From Clostridium mobile (GTDB lineage: Bacteria; Bacillota; Clostridia; Clostridiales; Clostridiaceae): a stretch of 64,000 bases of DNA. The notes under the pieces are model-generated. The model saw only the letters and a list, made by a program, of their open reading frames with translations, did no database searches and was not told where the DNA came from. The position numbers and the translations under genes were made by a program. The stretch spans positions 496,001 to 560,000 of the forward strand of contig NZ_JAHLQF010000004.1 of the NCBI RefSeq assembly GCF_018918285.1, in the 5' to 3' direction. Of this stretch, positions 1-10,187 are shown piece after piece. Positions within the stretch are counted from its first letter, which is position 1. Each line of letters begins with the position of its first letter.

Positions 1-160
1 TTAGTATTACTCCGTCCTTCTCTATGTATATAGGCGAAAGTTTCTTTATTTCTTCTATCAATTCTATTTTTTTATATTTTGATAAATTTTTTATACCTAA
101 TTCTTTAGCTATATCTTTTAATTCATTTAATGTCATGTTTTCCAAATCGTTGTTTGACAA
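1..160 (-). CDS. rho: transcription termination factor Rho, N-terminal fragment (runs off window)
   Basis: Only the first 53 or so codons are present; the gene continues beyond base 1. The translated start contains the SAP-like Rho N-terminal motif (NDLENMTLNELKDIAKELGI, then a lysine-rich helix). A TTG at 160 is chosen because a GGAGGTG ribosome site lies 7 nt upstream (168-174); an in-frame ATG at 136 is the alternative. Rho is the hexameric RNA helicase that ends transcription at rut sites. It lies downstream of pyrG, and a pyrG-rho arrangement is familiar to me in clostridia. No catalytic part can be seen here. Confidence 0.85.
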   Translation of the reverse strand, partial: MSNNDLENMTLNELKDIAKELGIKNLSKYKKIELIEEIKKLSPIYIEKDGVIL

Positions 161-313
161 AAAATTACACCTCCAATATTTAATTGTAAAATATATATAA
201 ACACATTGGGAAAATATCAAGAGATAAGTTGGAAAGGATATACTGCTTTAATATTATACCTTATTTTACAATATTAATCTACATTTATTTAGAAAAGAAA
301 TTTTATCCCATAG

Positions 314-670
314 CTAGGAATCACTTGATAAAAATCCGTATATATCTCTATGAAAGTTATTGTATTTTGATATTTTATCTTGTATTTTATTTTCATTTCC
401 TATATATAATACAGGCGTACCAAATTTCTCACATCCCCCGATAGATACCCCCTTATTAATTAATTTCCTATATGAAAAATTATACTTATGATTATCTCCA
501 CAAATTGGACAAATTATACTAATATCTAAAACTCCACCATCTATTTCTGCCTTTTTAACAACATCAAACACATAAACACACTGACTAAACTGAAACAAAG
601 AAGTATTTAACATAACATATTTGCCGTTATTACCTTTAAACGCAATACTTACATTAGGTTTCAATATCAT
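314..670 (-). CDS. hypothetical protein with CPIC motif between pyrG and rho
   Basis: 118 residues, start ATG at 670 behind AGAGGTG. I do not recognise a named family. Visible features: a CPICGDNH stretch near residue 54 followed by a second cysteine (GGCEK) about 25 residues on, which could form part of a zinc or other metal site, and a hydrophobic beta-rich N-terminal half. No signal peptide or membrane segment. It sits between the pyrG terminator and rho, so it is probably transcribed from its own promoter or by read-through. Coding is supported by the ribosome site and by lying in the same direction as its neighbours. Confidence 0.6.
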   Translation of the reverse strand: MILKPNVSIAFKGNNGKYVMLNTSLFQFSQCVYVFDVVKKAEIDGGVLDISIICPICGDNHKYNFSYRKLINKGVSIGGCEKFGTPVLYIGNENKIQDKISKYNNFHRDIYGFLSSDS

Positions 671-757
671 AATATCACCTCTTTAAAGGTTTTTCTTTAA
701 TATATTAATTTCTATATTTATTATTAAAATCCTTCAAGATATAAAATTAACTATTAC

Positions 758-2509
<1,752 letters not shown>

Positions 2510-2581
2510 TTATATTTATAATCACATACAGATTATAATAACATACATGTAGACTTTTTTCTACTATTTTTTGTTCTTATC

Positions 2582-2878
2582 TTATTTTTCTAGTATGTTT
2601 TCCGCCTCAAAATACATATCCCTTATTCTTTTATTAAACATTAATTTTTCTTCAGCTTTTTCCAAATCATTTTTTACTTTATTTCCATTTTTAATTTGAA
2701 AATCTTTTTTTAGTCTTTCTATATCTACGCAATTATATTTTTTTAATAATAGAAATAATAAGTATTTGCATTCTTCATCCATCAATATTTTAATCAATTC
2801 CTCTTTTTTTACGCCTTTATATCCACATAATAGTTCAATAATCTTATCATAATGAATTTCACTATTAAAATATTTCAT
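2582..2878 (-). CDS. small hypothetical protein upstream of pyrG
   Basis: 98 residues, highly charged and predicted all-helical, no membrane segment. Start ATG at 2878 follows GAGGTGGAG. It occupies the place where Bacillus carries rpoE (RNA polymerase delta), upstream of pyrG, but I see no acidic tail and cannot assign it to that family. The sequence looks like a short winged-helix or coiled-coil protein (KYFNSEIHYDKIIELLCGYK, then many Lys/Glu). Function unknown. Confidence 0.6.
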   Translation of the reverse strand: MKYFNSEIHYDKIIELLCGYKGVKKEELIKILMDEECKYLLFLLLKKYNCVDIERLKKDFQIKNGNKVKNDLEKAEEKLMFNKRIRDMYFEAENILEK

Positions 2879-2930
2879 GATATCATCTCCACCTCTTTAT
2901 TAGAAATAATATCCAATATATCTAATTTTA

Positions 2931-2973
2931 AACATAAAAGCACAATAGCTTTAAACTATTGTGCTTTTATGTT
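2931..2973 (-). terminator. terminator after DUF1934 gene
   Basis: A perfect 18-bp inverted repeat (2931-2948 with 2956-2973) with a 7-nt loop overlaps the stop codon of the DUF1934 gene. Confidence 0.8.
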
Positions 2974-3378
2974 TATCTTTAATAATGTATTTTGAGGCTT
3001 TTCACCCGAAATACTTAAATTGTAATCAATAAGTATATCTCCTCCATTGTCATCTACATCGATATTCAACTTTTTAGTATCAATTTTTAATTCTAAAGGT
3101 CCATAAGGAGTATTATAAAGTACTATAGCGTCTTTATTATTTTCGAAATCCATTCTTGTACTTGTTGTTCCCATCCTTATTAGAGAAAATTTATTGTCAT
3201 TACAATTAATCTTAAAAGTTGTTGTAGTTCCTTCCATGCCTGCCAGTTCTGTTTCATCATAAACTACATAGTAACAATTTTCCTTTTTGTAAAAATTGCC
3301 CGGAGTAACTACTTCAATAATATCTTCCTTCTTTTTTGACTGTATACTTGATACAGAAACAAGGGCATTTTTTTTCAT
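2956..3378 (-). CDS. DUF1934 family protein (YwiB-like beta-barrel)
   Basis: 140 residues, beta-rich, resembling the DUF1934/YwiB family of calycin-like small barrels. Family hallmarks seen: repeated short strands such as YYVVYDETELAGMEGTTTTF and a central RMGTTSTRMDF followed by TPYGPLELKIDT. In Bacillus ywiB sits beside argS; here it follows a PP-loop thiolation gene and ddl on the same strand. Its biochemical role is not established. Start ATG at 3378 has a strong GGAGGTG but a long spacing of about 12 nt. Confidence 0.8.
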   Translation of the reverse strand: MKKNALVSVSSIQSKKKEDIIEVVTPGNFYKKENCYYVVYDETELAGMEGTTTTFKINCNDNKFSLIRMGTTSTRMDFENNKDAIVLYNTPYGPLELKIDTKKLNIDVDDNGGDILIDYNLSISGEKPQNTLLKINIKAQ

Positions 3379-3406
3379 AGAAAGACATCACCTCCTAACT
3401 TAAACT

Positions 3407-4393
3407 TTACTGTATAATATATTTATTTATCTCTTCTTCCGTTGCAGGCTCTATCCATATATAATTATTATTTAGTAGACTTTTAAACTTTCCATATTTA
3501 ACTTTTATACTATCTTCATCTTTACCTTTAGAATATCTGCCAGTAATCTTTGCCGCAAGTTCAATATCTTCTTCACTAGGCTCTCCAATAATCAAAACCA
3601 TAGATCCATTATAATCTGCAGCAAAAAATACCCAATCCTCTTCTCCTAGATATTTTTTTATTTCATCTCCTTCTACTTTTGTTCTAGTAGAAATAATCTT
3701 TGCACTAGAAGATATTCTAAAATGCCTTCCATATCTTAAAAGCTCTAAATCTTTATCTTTAGGTTCTTTAATATGTTCTAATAATTCTTTAAGCCTTCTA
3801 GAATAATTCGGTTCAGTCAATTTGCATCCACCTGCTGGAGAAGGATACTCCTTAATTCCCCATTTCTCTGCTAATTCCATTTGAACTTTTCTTCCTCTTC
3901 CAGATATATCAAGCAACCTTTCTCTATCTACCAACCCATTCAATTCCATTTCAGTAGGTGGCAAATTTTTAGCACAAAGGGGCCTTAATATTTTATCACT
4001 AAATCCAGAATGCTTCTTTACTATATCTAATGCAGATCTATTTTGAGACATAGGTCTTTGATTCAGTACTTCTCCAGTTATTATGAAATCAGCATCTAAT
4101 TCATCTAGTAACTTACCTGTATAATTCATCATCAAGCTATGACAATCAATACAAGGATTCATATTTTTCCCATAACCAAACTTAGGGTCCTTTACAATTT
4201 TAAAGTGCTCTTTAGCAAAGTCTACAACTTTCAATTGAATACCTATCTGATTAGTCATTTTTAAAGCACTATCTTCATTAAAAAAATGAGATTTAAAGCA
4301 TATTCCAATTACCTCTATACCCTGTTCTTTTATTAGTCTGGCTGCTAGAATACTATCTAGCCCTCCTGATATCATAGCTAAAGCTCTTGTCAT
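3407..4393 (-). CDS. PP-loop ATPase, tRNA thiolation-type (MnmA/ThiI-like)
   Basis: 328 residues. N-terminal adenine nucleotide alpha-hydrolase fold with a PP-loop SGGLDS at residues 9-14, a CIDC pair near residue 81 (NPCIDCHSLM) and a third cysteine near 192 (AGGCKLTEP), an arrangement typical of enzymes that adenylate a tRNA base and deliver sulfur. The C-terminal third resembles the beta-rich tail found in this clostridial family, often annotated as a tRNA methyl-thiouridylate or thiouridine synthase. Exact tRNA position unknown. Start ATG at 4393 follows AAAGGTG; it is 23 nt downstream of ddl and probably co-transcribed. Confidence 0.75.
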   Translation of the reverse strand: MTRALAMISGGLDSILAARLIKEQGIEVIGICFKSHFFNEDSALKMTNQIGIQLKVVDFAKEHFKIVKDPKFGYGKNMNPCIDCHSLMMNYTGKLLDELDADFIITGEVLNQRPMSQNRSALDIVKKHSGFSDKILRPLCAKNLPPTEMELNGLVDRERLLDISGRGRKVQMELAEKWGIKEYPSPAGGCKLTEPNYSRRLKELLEHIKEPKDKDLELLRYGRHFRISSSAKIISTRTKVEGDEIKKYLGEEDWVFFAADYNGSMVLIIGEPSEEDIELAAKITGRYSKGKDEDSIKVKYGKFKSLLNNNYIWIEPATEEEINKYIIQ

Positions 4394-4416
4394 ATATAAT
4401 CACCTTTCTAGTTTTA

Positions 4417-5445
4417 TTATACATCTTTGATTATTGCTAAAGATATTAATTCATCTATAAGCTCTGAATAGCTTTTACCTGATGCATCCCATAATTTTGG
4501 ATACATACTTATTTGAGTAAATCCAGGTATAGTATTTACTTCATTAAAATAAAACTCTCCCGTTTCTTTATCCATTAAGAAATCCACTCTAGATAATCCT
4601 TCACAATCTAGAAGTTTATAAATTTTTATTGCTAAATCCTTAATTTCTTCCTCTTCTTTTTTATTTAAATTTGCAGGTATTAGCAACTTAGAGTTTTCAT
4701 TATTATATTTAGCCTCATAGTCATAGAATTCTTTTGCAGGTATAATCTCTCCCGGAACTGCAGCTTTTGCATCTTCATTGCCAAGTACAGCTACTTCTAC
4801 TTCTCTTGCATTAATTGCTTCTTCTACTAAAATTCTCTTATCATATTTAAAAGCTTCTTCCAAACCATTCTCTAACTCTTCTCTATAGTGAGCTTTAGTT
4901 ATTCCCACTGAAGAACCACTGTTTGCTGGCTTTACAAAAACATCATATCCTAAACTTTCTTCTATTTCCTCAATTATAGCTTCTTTATTATCATAATAAC
5001 TGTTCTTATTTACAACCACATATCTAGCTTGTTTTATTTTAAATTTTTCTAAAACATATTTAGTATATATTTTATCCATGCATAAAGCAGATGATAAAAC
5101 TCCCGGTCCAACAAAAGGCAGTTTTAATAGTTTACACAATCCCTGCACTGTTCCGTCTTCACCATACATCCCGTGTAATACCGGAAAAACAACGTCTACT
5201 TCTCTATTAAATAATATATTTTGTCCATTAGCTAATTTATTTTTTTCGTCCTTTTCCCAATCTCCTGTTTTTATATTATTAATATCGCCTTTATAACAAA
5301 ACCACTGTCCATCTCTTGTTATTCCTATAGGATAAATATCATATTTATTTTTATCAATATTATTTAATACCGAAGTTGCTGATACTATTGATACTTCATG
5401 TTCAGTAGATTGTCCACCAAAAAGAATAGCTATTTTTTTCTTCAT
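4417..5445 (-). CDS. ddl: D-alanine--D-alanine ligase
   Basis: 342-residue ATP-grasp ligase that joins two D-alanines for peptidoglycan precursor synthesis. N-terminal GGQSTEHEVS, the VFPVLHGMYGEDGTVQG segment, the ATP-grasp glycine loop KPANSGSSVGI and the C-terminal EVNTIPGFT are present. The omega-loop region reads YDYEAKYNNENSKLLIPA; the tyrosine in YDYEAKY is the one expected for D-Ala-D-Ala rather than D-Ala-D-lactate ligases. Start ATG behind GAGGAG. Confidence 0.96.
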   Translation of the reverse strand: MKKKIAILFGGQSTEHEVSIVSATSVLNNIDKNKYDIYPIGITRDGQWFCYKGDINNIKTGDWEKDEKNKLANGQNILFNREVDVVFPVLHGMYGEDGTVQGLCKLLKLPFVGPGVLSSALCMDKIYTKYVLEKFKIKQARYVVVNKNSYYDNKEAIIEEIEESLGYDVFVKPANSGSSVGITKAHYREELENGLEEAFKYDKRILVEEAINAREVEVAVLGNEDAKAAVPGEIIPAKEFYDYEAKYNNENSKLLIPANLNKKEEEEIKDLAIKIYKLLDCEGLSRVDFLMDKETGEFYFNEVNTIPGFTQISMYPKLWDASGKSYSELIDELISLAIIKDV

Positions 5446-5473
5446 TCTAACCGCTCCTCATCCTAATAATAGA

Positions 5474-5513
5474 TTTAATTGTTGTGTTAATATAAATTAA
5501 CACAACAATTAAA
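5474..5513 (-). terminator. 18-bp perfect hairpin between ypeB and ddl
   Basis: Perfect inverted repeat 5474-5491 / 5496-5513 with an ATAA loop. It lies downstream of ypeB and upstream of ddl. Few T residues follow, so it may be a terminator or an mRNA-stabilising hairpin. Confidence 0.55.
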
Positions 5514-5562
5514 CAGTCACTATACTATTTTATCATAAAAACAGAATTAATAAATTAATTTA

Positions 5563-6930
5563 TTACATAGTTAATTGTCCATTAGGAGTATTTATTATCT
5601 GTATAATTCTCTGCTCAAATCCAGTATCAGCATTTATGTAAACTATAAAGTCCTCGTTATTATAATTTCCTGCAAATTCATAGCATAATACTTCTTTATT
5701 TGTTTCAGTAGGCACTATAGCCAATCTTGTAGAAGTAACATTAAGTTTTTTACCGACTCTTTTTCTAGCCTCTTCTGCACTTATTTTTGGCTTCGGTATA
5801 TCTCTATTTTCTATGTGAGAAATTAAATATTTTTCTGATTCAATTCCTATTACACTACCATCATCTAAAGCTATCTTTAATTTTATTTGATCAGGATAAA
5901 TTATCACATCATCTTCTTTGTATACATAACTAATTACAGCTGAATTTCCATAGTTTAACGAATACATAGGTATCATATCTTTATATCCAATGTTTTCTAA
6001 GTAATTTGCCCCTAATTGAATAGCCTTATCTCTGGATATTTTCGCCTCCGCAACACTCTTATTATCTAAGAGATAGACAACCTTTCCACCATGCTTACTT
6101 ATCTCACAAATAGCTTTACTCTTATCTCCTCTTCCTTTTAATACTACCTCATAAGAATATGATGGAATTCTTGTATTGCTTTCTCTACCACTAAGTGTTA
6201 TTGATTCTACTCTATTCTCTCCCATAACCTTTTTTACTGCTTCTTTACCTTGTTCTACTGATATTTCTTTTTCTTTATTAATTCTTGGCGTTATTTCTAC
6301 TAAGTTATCCGAGAAAGGTCCATCATATATCAATGCAGGATATTGAGCAACCTGCTTTTGAATGCCTTTAAATTTTTCTGCCAGCACTTCTGGTCGTTCT
6401 CTAGCTAATACACCGCTTGCTTTTTTTCTTATTTCTCCCCACTTAACTTTTCCTTGATTTATTTCGTCTGATACTGCACTTAATCTTGCCTCTAATTCGA
6501 AAGATCTATTCTTCAAATCCTCAATATTTTTATAATCTTTTTCATCTAAAGACTTCCCTTCCGATGCAGCTCTACCTAGGCTATAACAAAAGTCTCCCAC
6601 TTGAGATAAAAACTTATTAGTATTTTCTACTGTGTCTTGTGATATAGGAAGAGAATTAAGTTTATCGTTAGCCATAGCTGAATGCCTAAATATCTCTTCA
6701 AAAACTACTATACTCTGTTCCCTTGAACCAACTATAGGCGCTTTGCTTAAATTTACCCTTATATTTTGAACCGAACTAATTAATTCATGCATATTTTTAC
6801 TATACTCTGCCTGTAAGTAATTTCTATAATCCGTTCTTTCTAATGTCATAAGGATAGCAAAGGTTGATGAAAATACTACTATCAATGTAACTGCAAGAGT
6901 ATATATAATTCTTTTTTTGCTCATCTTCAT
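5563..6930 (-). CDS. ypeB: germination protein YpeB (PepSY repeats)
   Basis: 455 residues with an uncleaved N-terminal membrane segment (residues about 8-28), a long helical middle region, and C-terminal PepSY-type repeats (around 210-290, 300-360 and 370-440). YpeB is required in Bacillus to localise and stabilise the cortex-lytic enzyme SleB in the spore inner membrane. Start ATG at 6930 follows GGAGGG. In Bacillus the partner sleB is adjacent; here neither flanking gene is sleB. Probably a forespore gene, though I could not fix a sigma-G promoter with confidence. Confidence 0.9.
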   Translation of the reverse strand: MKMSKKRIIYTLAVTLIVVFSSTFAILMTLERTDYRNYLQAEYSKNMHELISSVQNIRVNLSKAPIVGSREQSIVVFEEIFRHSAMANDKLNSLPISQDTVENTNKFLSQVGDFCYSLGRAASEGKSLDEKDYKNIEDLKNRSFELEARLSAVSDEINQGKVKWGEIRKKASGVLARERPEVLAEKFKGIQKQVAQYPALIYDGPFSDNLVEITPRINKEKEISVEQGKEAVKKVMGENRVESITLSGRESNTRIPSYSYEVVLKGRGDKSKAICEISKHGGKVVYLLDNKSVAEAKISRDKAIQLGANYLENIGYKDMIPMYSLNYGNSAVISYVYKEDDVIIYPDQIKLKIALDDGSVIGIESEKYLISHIENRDIPKPKISAEEARKRVGKKLNVTSTRLAIVPTETNKEVLCYEFAGNYNNEDFIVYINADTGFEQRIIQIINTPNGQLTM

Positions 6931-7158
6931 AGCAATCCCTCCAATATTTTTCTCTATTTATTATCTGTTATATTTTAACTATTTATTCATAAATTATTTT
7001 AATCTTATGATTAAAAATAATAATATGGGAATAATATTTAATGAATTCTTAAGCTTATTCAACTTATATTATTAAGAAAAATAGTGTAAAATATTTATAA
7101 ATGAGTTTTCCTAATAGATATAAATAATTTTATTTTATGAAGGGGGAAACAATACTCT

Positions 7159-8304
7159 ATGAAAGCTATAATTTTTTCAGTATCTGCTGGCGCAGGTCAT
7201 GCTAGAGCTGCAGAAGCAGTAAAAAAACATATTGAACTTAACAATCCTGATTCAGAAGTGATAATAATAGATACATTAAGATATATTAATCCTATAATTG
7301 ACAAAGTAGTAATAGGAAGTTATTTAAAATCATTAAAAATAAGTCCTTCTATTTTCGGAAAATTATATGATTACACTGAGTCAGACTACGGTCTAGCTTT
7401 AATTAGTGCAAAGTTTAATGAGATAATGACTTTTAAGCTCATGCCATTGATTAATGATTTTGATCCTGATATTATGATAGCCACTCATCCTTTCCCAACA
7501 GAGATGCTATCAATATTAAAAGTTAAGCATAAAACGGAGGTTCCTATTGTTTCTATACTCACAGACTATGCACCCCATAGTTTTTGGATACATCCTTGTA
7601 TAGATGCATATATTGTCTCTAATTCTGATATGATAGATGAAATTTCATCAAAAGGTATTCCAAAGGATATAATCTATGATTTAGGCATACCAGTTAATCC
7701 TGAATTTCTTGTAAAATATGATAAAAAAGAAACCTTAAGAGAAATAGGCCTATCCCCAAATGTAAAAACTTTGCTAATTATGGGAGGTAGTCTAGGTCTT
7801 GGTAAAATAGAAGAAGTATTTGAAGACATTCTTCAAGTTGATGAACATCTTCAAATAATAGTAATAACAGGCAATAATAAAAAACTTTATAATGATCTGA
7901 TGAAATACAATAATACTATAATAGGAAATAAAAAAACTCATATAATAGGATTTACAGATAAAGTTAACAAATACATGCAAGCATCAGATTTATTGTTAAC
8001 CAAACCTGGAGGTCTCACAATAACTGAAGCTTTAATATGTAATTTGCCTATGGCATTATTTTCTCCTATTCCTGGTCAAGAAGAAAAAAATGCTGAATTT
8101 TTATTAAAGAATAACTTAGCTGTGTATTTAAGAGAAGACAATGTAGCTTATATTATCGAAGGCTTAATGCGTCAGGAAAATAGACTTAAGCAGATGAAAG
8201 AAAATATTAAAAACTTCTCTAAACCCAAAGCTGGCAAAGGCCTTTCTTTACTTTTAAAAACACTCATTAAAAAAAATGAAACCGAGGAATTATCCATAAT
8301 GTAA
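7159..8304 (+). CDS. MGDG-synthase/UgtP-type glycosyltransferase (GT28)
   Basis: 381 residues. The N-terminus FSVSAGAGHARAAEAV is the MGDG-synthase N-domain signature, and the C-terminal half has the GT28 donor-site motif KPGGLTITEAL near residue 276 and GGSLGLGK near 210. Such enzymes transfer glucose or galactose to diacylglycerol at the membrane; processive and non-processive members cannot be separated by eye. No signal peptide, as expected for a peripheral enzyme. A GGGGG ribosome site sits 12 nt before the ATG, rather far. It is divergent from ypeB and convergent with spoIIR. Confidence 0.85.
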   Translation: MKAIIFSVSAGAGHARAAEAVKKHIELNNPDSEVIIIDTLRYINPIIDKVVIGSYLKSLKISPSIFGKLYDYTESDYGLALISAKFNEIMTFKLMPLINDFDPDIMIATHPFPTEMLSILKVKHKTEVPIVSILTDYAPHSFWIHPCIDAYIVSNSDMIDEISSKGIPKDIIYDLGIPVNPEFLVKYDKKETLREIGLSPNVKTLLIMGGSLGLGKIEEVFEDILQVDEHLQIIVITGNNKKLYNDLMKYNNTIIGNKKTHIIGFTDKVNKYMQASDLLLTKPGGLTITEALICNLPMALFSPIPGQEEKNAEFLLKNNLAVYLREDNVAYIIEGLMRQENRLKQMKENIKNFSKPKAGKGLSLLLKTLIKKNETEELSIM

Positions 8305-8337
8305 TAAGCCACTCTTTACTTAAGAGTGGCTTATTAC
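8301..8337. terminator. bidirectional terminator between convergent genes
   Basis: Perfect 15-bp stem (8301-8315 / 8323-8337) with a 7-nt loop between the + strand glycosyltransferase and minus strand spoIIR. Confidence 0.85.
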
Positions 8338-8338
8338 A

Positions 8339-8935
8339 TTATTTCATAATTTTTTTAATAATTTCTAATCCCTTAAACTTTAATTCAATTTTATTTGTTC
8401 CGCTTTCACCTAATATTTCTTTCATAATTTCATCCGTCTCTTCAACGTCCACTTCACCTTTTGTAATATCTACAAAACACAATGGCGGAAACATAACACA
8501 CCACCAATTTTGCCCTTTTCCCTCTCCTATTATTATTTTATATGCTTCATATTCACCCTGTGGTAAAGTAATATTTCCATAGCTTTTTATAGGAAAATTA
8601 TCTACCAATAATTTCACATCAACATCATATTTATAACCATTATCATATACAACTTTTTGAGATATTTTTTTTACATTTTCACTATTATCTTTCAATATCT
8701 CTCTTGATTGATTTATATCTTTACTTTCCTTTAATTTAGGATAAATGTAATCTAGAACCTCATCTCTTACTTTCAGCTTTAAATTTTGGTCTTCTGGTAA
8801 ATCACTATTAGCTATTACATGAAATCTTATAACTTTACTATAAATATCATCATCAGTTCTTGTCCACAAATTAGGCATATTATATGCACTAAAGCCTAAA
8901 AAAAATATAGTAATAATAGCAACCAGTTTTTTCAT
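8339..8935 (-). CDS. spoIIR: stage II sporulation protein R
   Basis: 198 residues from the ATG at 8935, chosen because AGGGGGA lies 5 nt upstream and the protein then begins with a normal export signal (MKKLVAIITIFFLGFSAY). SpoIIR is made in the forespore, exported to the intermembrane space and triggers SpoIIGA to process pro-sigma-E in the mother cell. Family motifs: VIRFHVIANSDLPEDQ LKLKVRDEV and the WWCVMFPPLCFVD block. A sigma-F-type promoter lies just upstream. It follows the ger operon but appears to have this separate promoter. Confidence 0.96.
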   Translation of the reverse strand: MKKLVAIITIFFLGFSAYNMPNLWTRTDDDIYSKVIRFHVIANSDLPEDQNLKLKVRDEVLDYIYPKLKESKDINQSREILKDNSENVKKISQKVVYDNGYKYDVDVKLLVDNFPIKSYGNITLPQGEYEAYKIIIGEGKGQNWWCVMFPPLCFVDITKGEVDVEETDEIMKEILGESGTNKIELKFKGLEIIKKIMK

Positions 8936-8968
8936 AAATATCCCCCTAACATCCATTAACTTATTACC

Positions 8969-8997
8969 TATTATTACCATATATTATAATGTTATAC
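8969..8997 (-). promoter_or_regulatory. sigma-F-type promoter of spoIIR
   Basis: On the minus strand, GTATA (8997-8993), 14 nt, then GGTAATAATA (8978-8969). This matches the forespore sigma-F pattern GYATA ... GGnnAnAnTA at every defined position, and spoIIR is a classic sigma-F gene. Predicted start is about 27 nt before the ATG. Confidence 0.7.
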
Positions 8998-9010
8998 ATG
9001 TTTTATAATT

Positions 9011-10186
9011 TTATTTTGTAACTCCCATTCTTCTTATATGTGTATTTACATTTACTGTTATAGATGAGTTTTTAAACTCCTCTTCCCAATTATCTTTTAC
9101 CCTTTTCCAAACTTTTGGGTGATATTTTTTAATATAATCATTTAAACCAAATACATCAACACTATACTTTTCCTGAATCATTTTAATTGTAGATTCCATT
9201 TCTTCTTTTATAGTTTTATCGAAATATTCTTCTATTTGTCGTGGATCGTTATTTCCAAATAATACATTTTCTAAATAATATCCTTTTATTTCTCCCTCTA
9301 AATCTATGTCAATATAAAAGTTTAATTTTTCTTCATCATTCTTTAATCTTATCTTTCTTTCCATGCCACTTATGGAAAAGTCTATAGGGTGACCCTCTTT
9401 ATATATTACCTTCTTTCCTCCCTTTAATTTTCCTCTTAACATTTTAACATTAGCAGTTTCCGCTGATGATAATTTACCCTTAAGTTCATAATCTTTTACA
9501 ATGCAAGCACCTGTTAATTGTACTTCATTGGTTTCTTTTTCTATAGTTAAATAAGGTAATATCGCATTGCTGCTCTCTGATAAATTTCGTAAAAATTCAT
9601 TTAAATCTACTGGAATTATATTATTATTTCTATCGCTGTTTTCAATAAGCCCATATAGATATGCTTCAATATTTTTTTCCATCAAACCCTTTTTAGTTAT
9701 ATAGTTTTCTACTTTACCTTCAGTCATAATAACTAACATATCTCTATTTATATTCGGTTCTCTTTGCAAATAATCTAATACTTCTTTTACAACTTCAGGG
9801 TAAGCAAAAAAATTCTCTCCAAATAAGACAAGCTTAGAGTGGGCAAAACTTATATACCTACTACTTTTAGAAATGGCTTTAATAAAGCCATCTTCCATGG
9901 AATAAGCGTTCACACTGATATGTTTTTCTTCTGCTACTCCTCCTTTTTCAGGTCCTAATTGACTTATATCAGGGAAGGCATAAATAATATTTAATATTTT
10001 TGTATCATTATCACTAAACGGTTCATCAGGTTTTAATTTTTTTAAATCTACTTGCTTATTTATTTCTTCTCCGGCATCTATTCCTATAGTAGTTATAAAA
10101 GTTCTTCTATCTATTTCCACTTTATCCCAACAACCTACTAATAAGAACGTTATTATCAATAAGGAAATTATTTTTTTTATTTTCAT
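9011..10186 (-). CDS. gerKC: spore germination receptor C subunit, Ger(x)C lipoprotein
   Basis: About 391 residues. A lipoprotein signal with lipobox LLVGC followed by WDKVEIDRR, the signature of Ger(x)C family C subunits. It is anchored to the outer face of the spore inner membrane as part of the nutrient receptor. Start ATG at 10186, one base after the stop of the B subunit and behind GGGTG; an upstream ATG at 10207 would overlap gerB. The symbol gerKC is by family only; nutrient specificity cannot be told. Last gene of an A-B-C operon. Confidence 0.9.
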   Translation of the reverse strand: MKIKKIISLLIITFLLVGCWDKVEIDRRTFITTIGIDAGEEINKQVDLKKLKPDEPFSDNDTKILNIIYAFPDISQLGPEKGGVAEEKHISVNAYSMEDGFIKAISKSSRYISFAHSKLVLFGENFFAYPEVVKEVLDYLQREPNINRDMLVIMTEGKVENYITKKGLMEKNIEAYLYGLIENSDRNNNIIPVDLNEFLRNLSESSNAILPYLTIEKETNEVQLTGACIVKDYELKGKLSSAETANVKMLRGKLKGGKKVIYKEGHPIDFSISGMERKIRLKNDEEKLNFYIDIDLEGEIKGYYLENVLFGNNDPRQIEEYFDKTIKEEMESTIKMIQEKYSVDVFGLNDYIKKYHPKVWKRVKDNWEEEFKNSSITVNVNTHIRRMGVTK

Positions 10187-10187
10187 A

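Noticed and set aside
229-444. 71-residue + strand open frame rich in Ile/Tyr
   Set aside because: It overlaps the 118-residue minus strand gene antisense and has no ribosome site; typical AT-rich shadow frame.
6931-7010. TGAATA-like sigma-G -35 before ypeB and before the ger operon
   Set aside because: The expected CATnnTA -10 is missing at the right distance in both.
7792-7980. Minus strand open frame inside the glycosyltransferase gene
   Set aside because: Shadow frame, low-complexity hydrophobic sequence.
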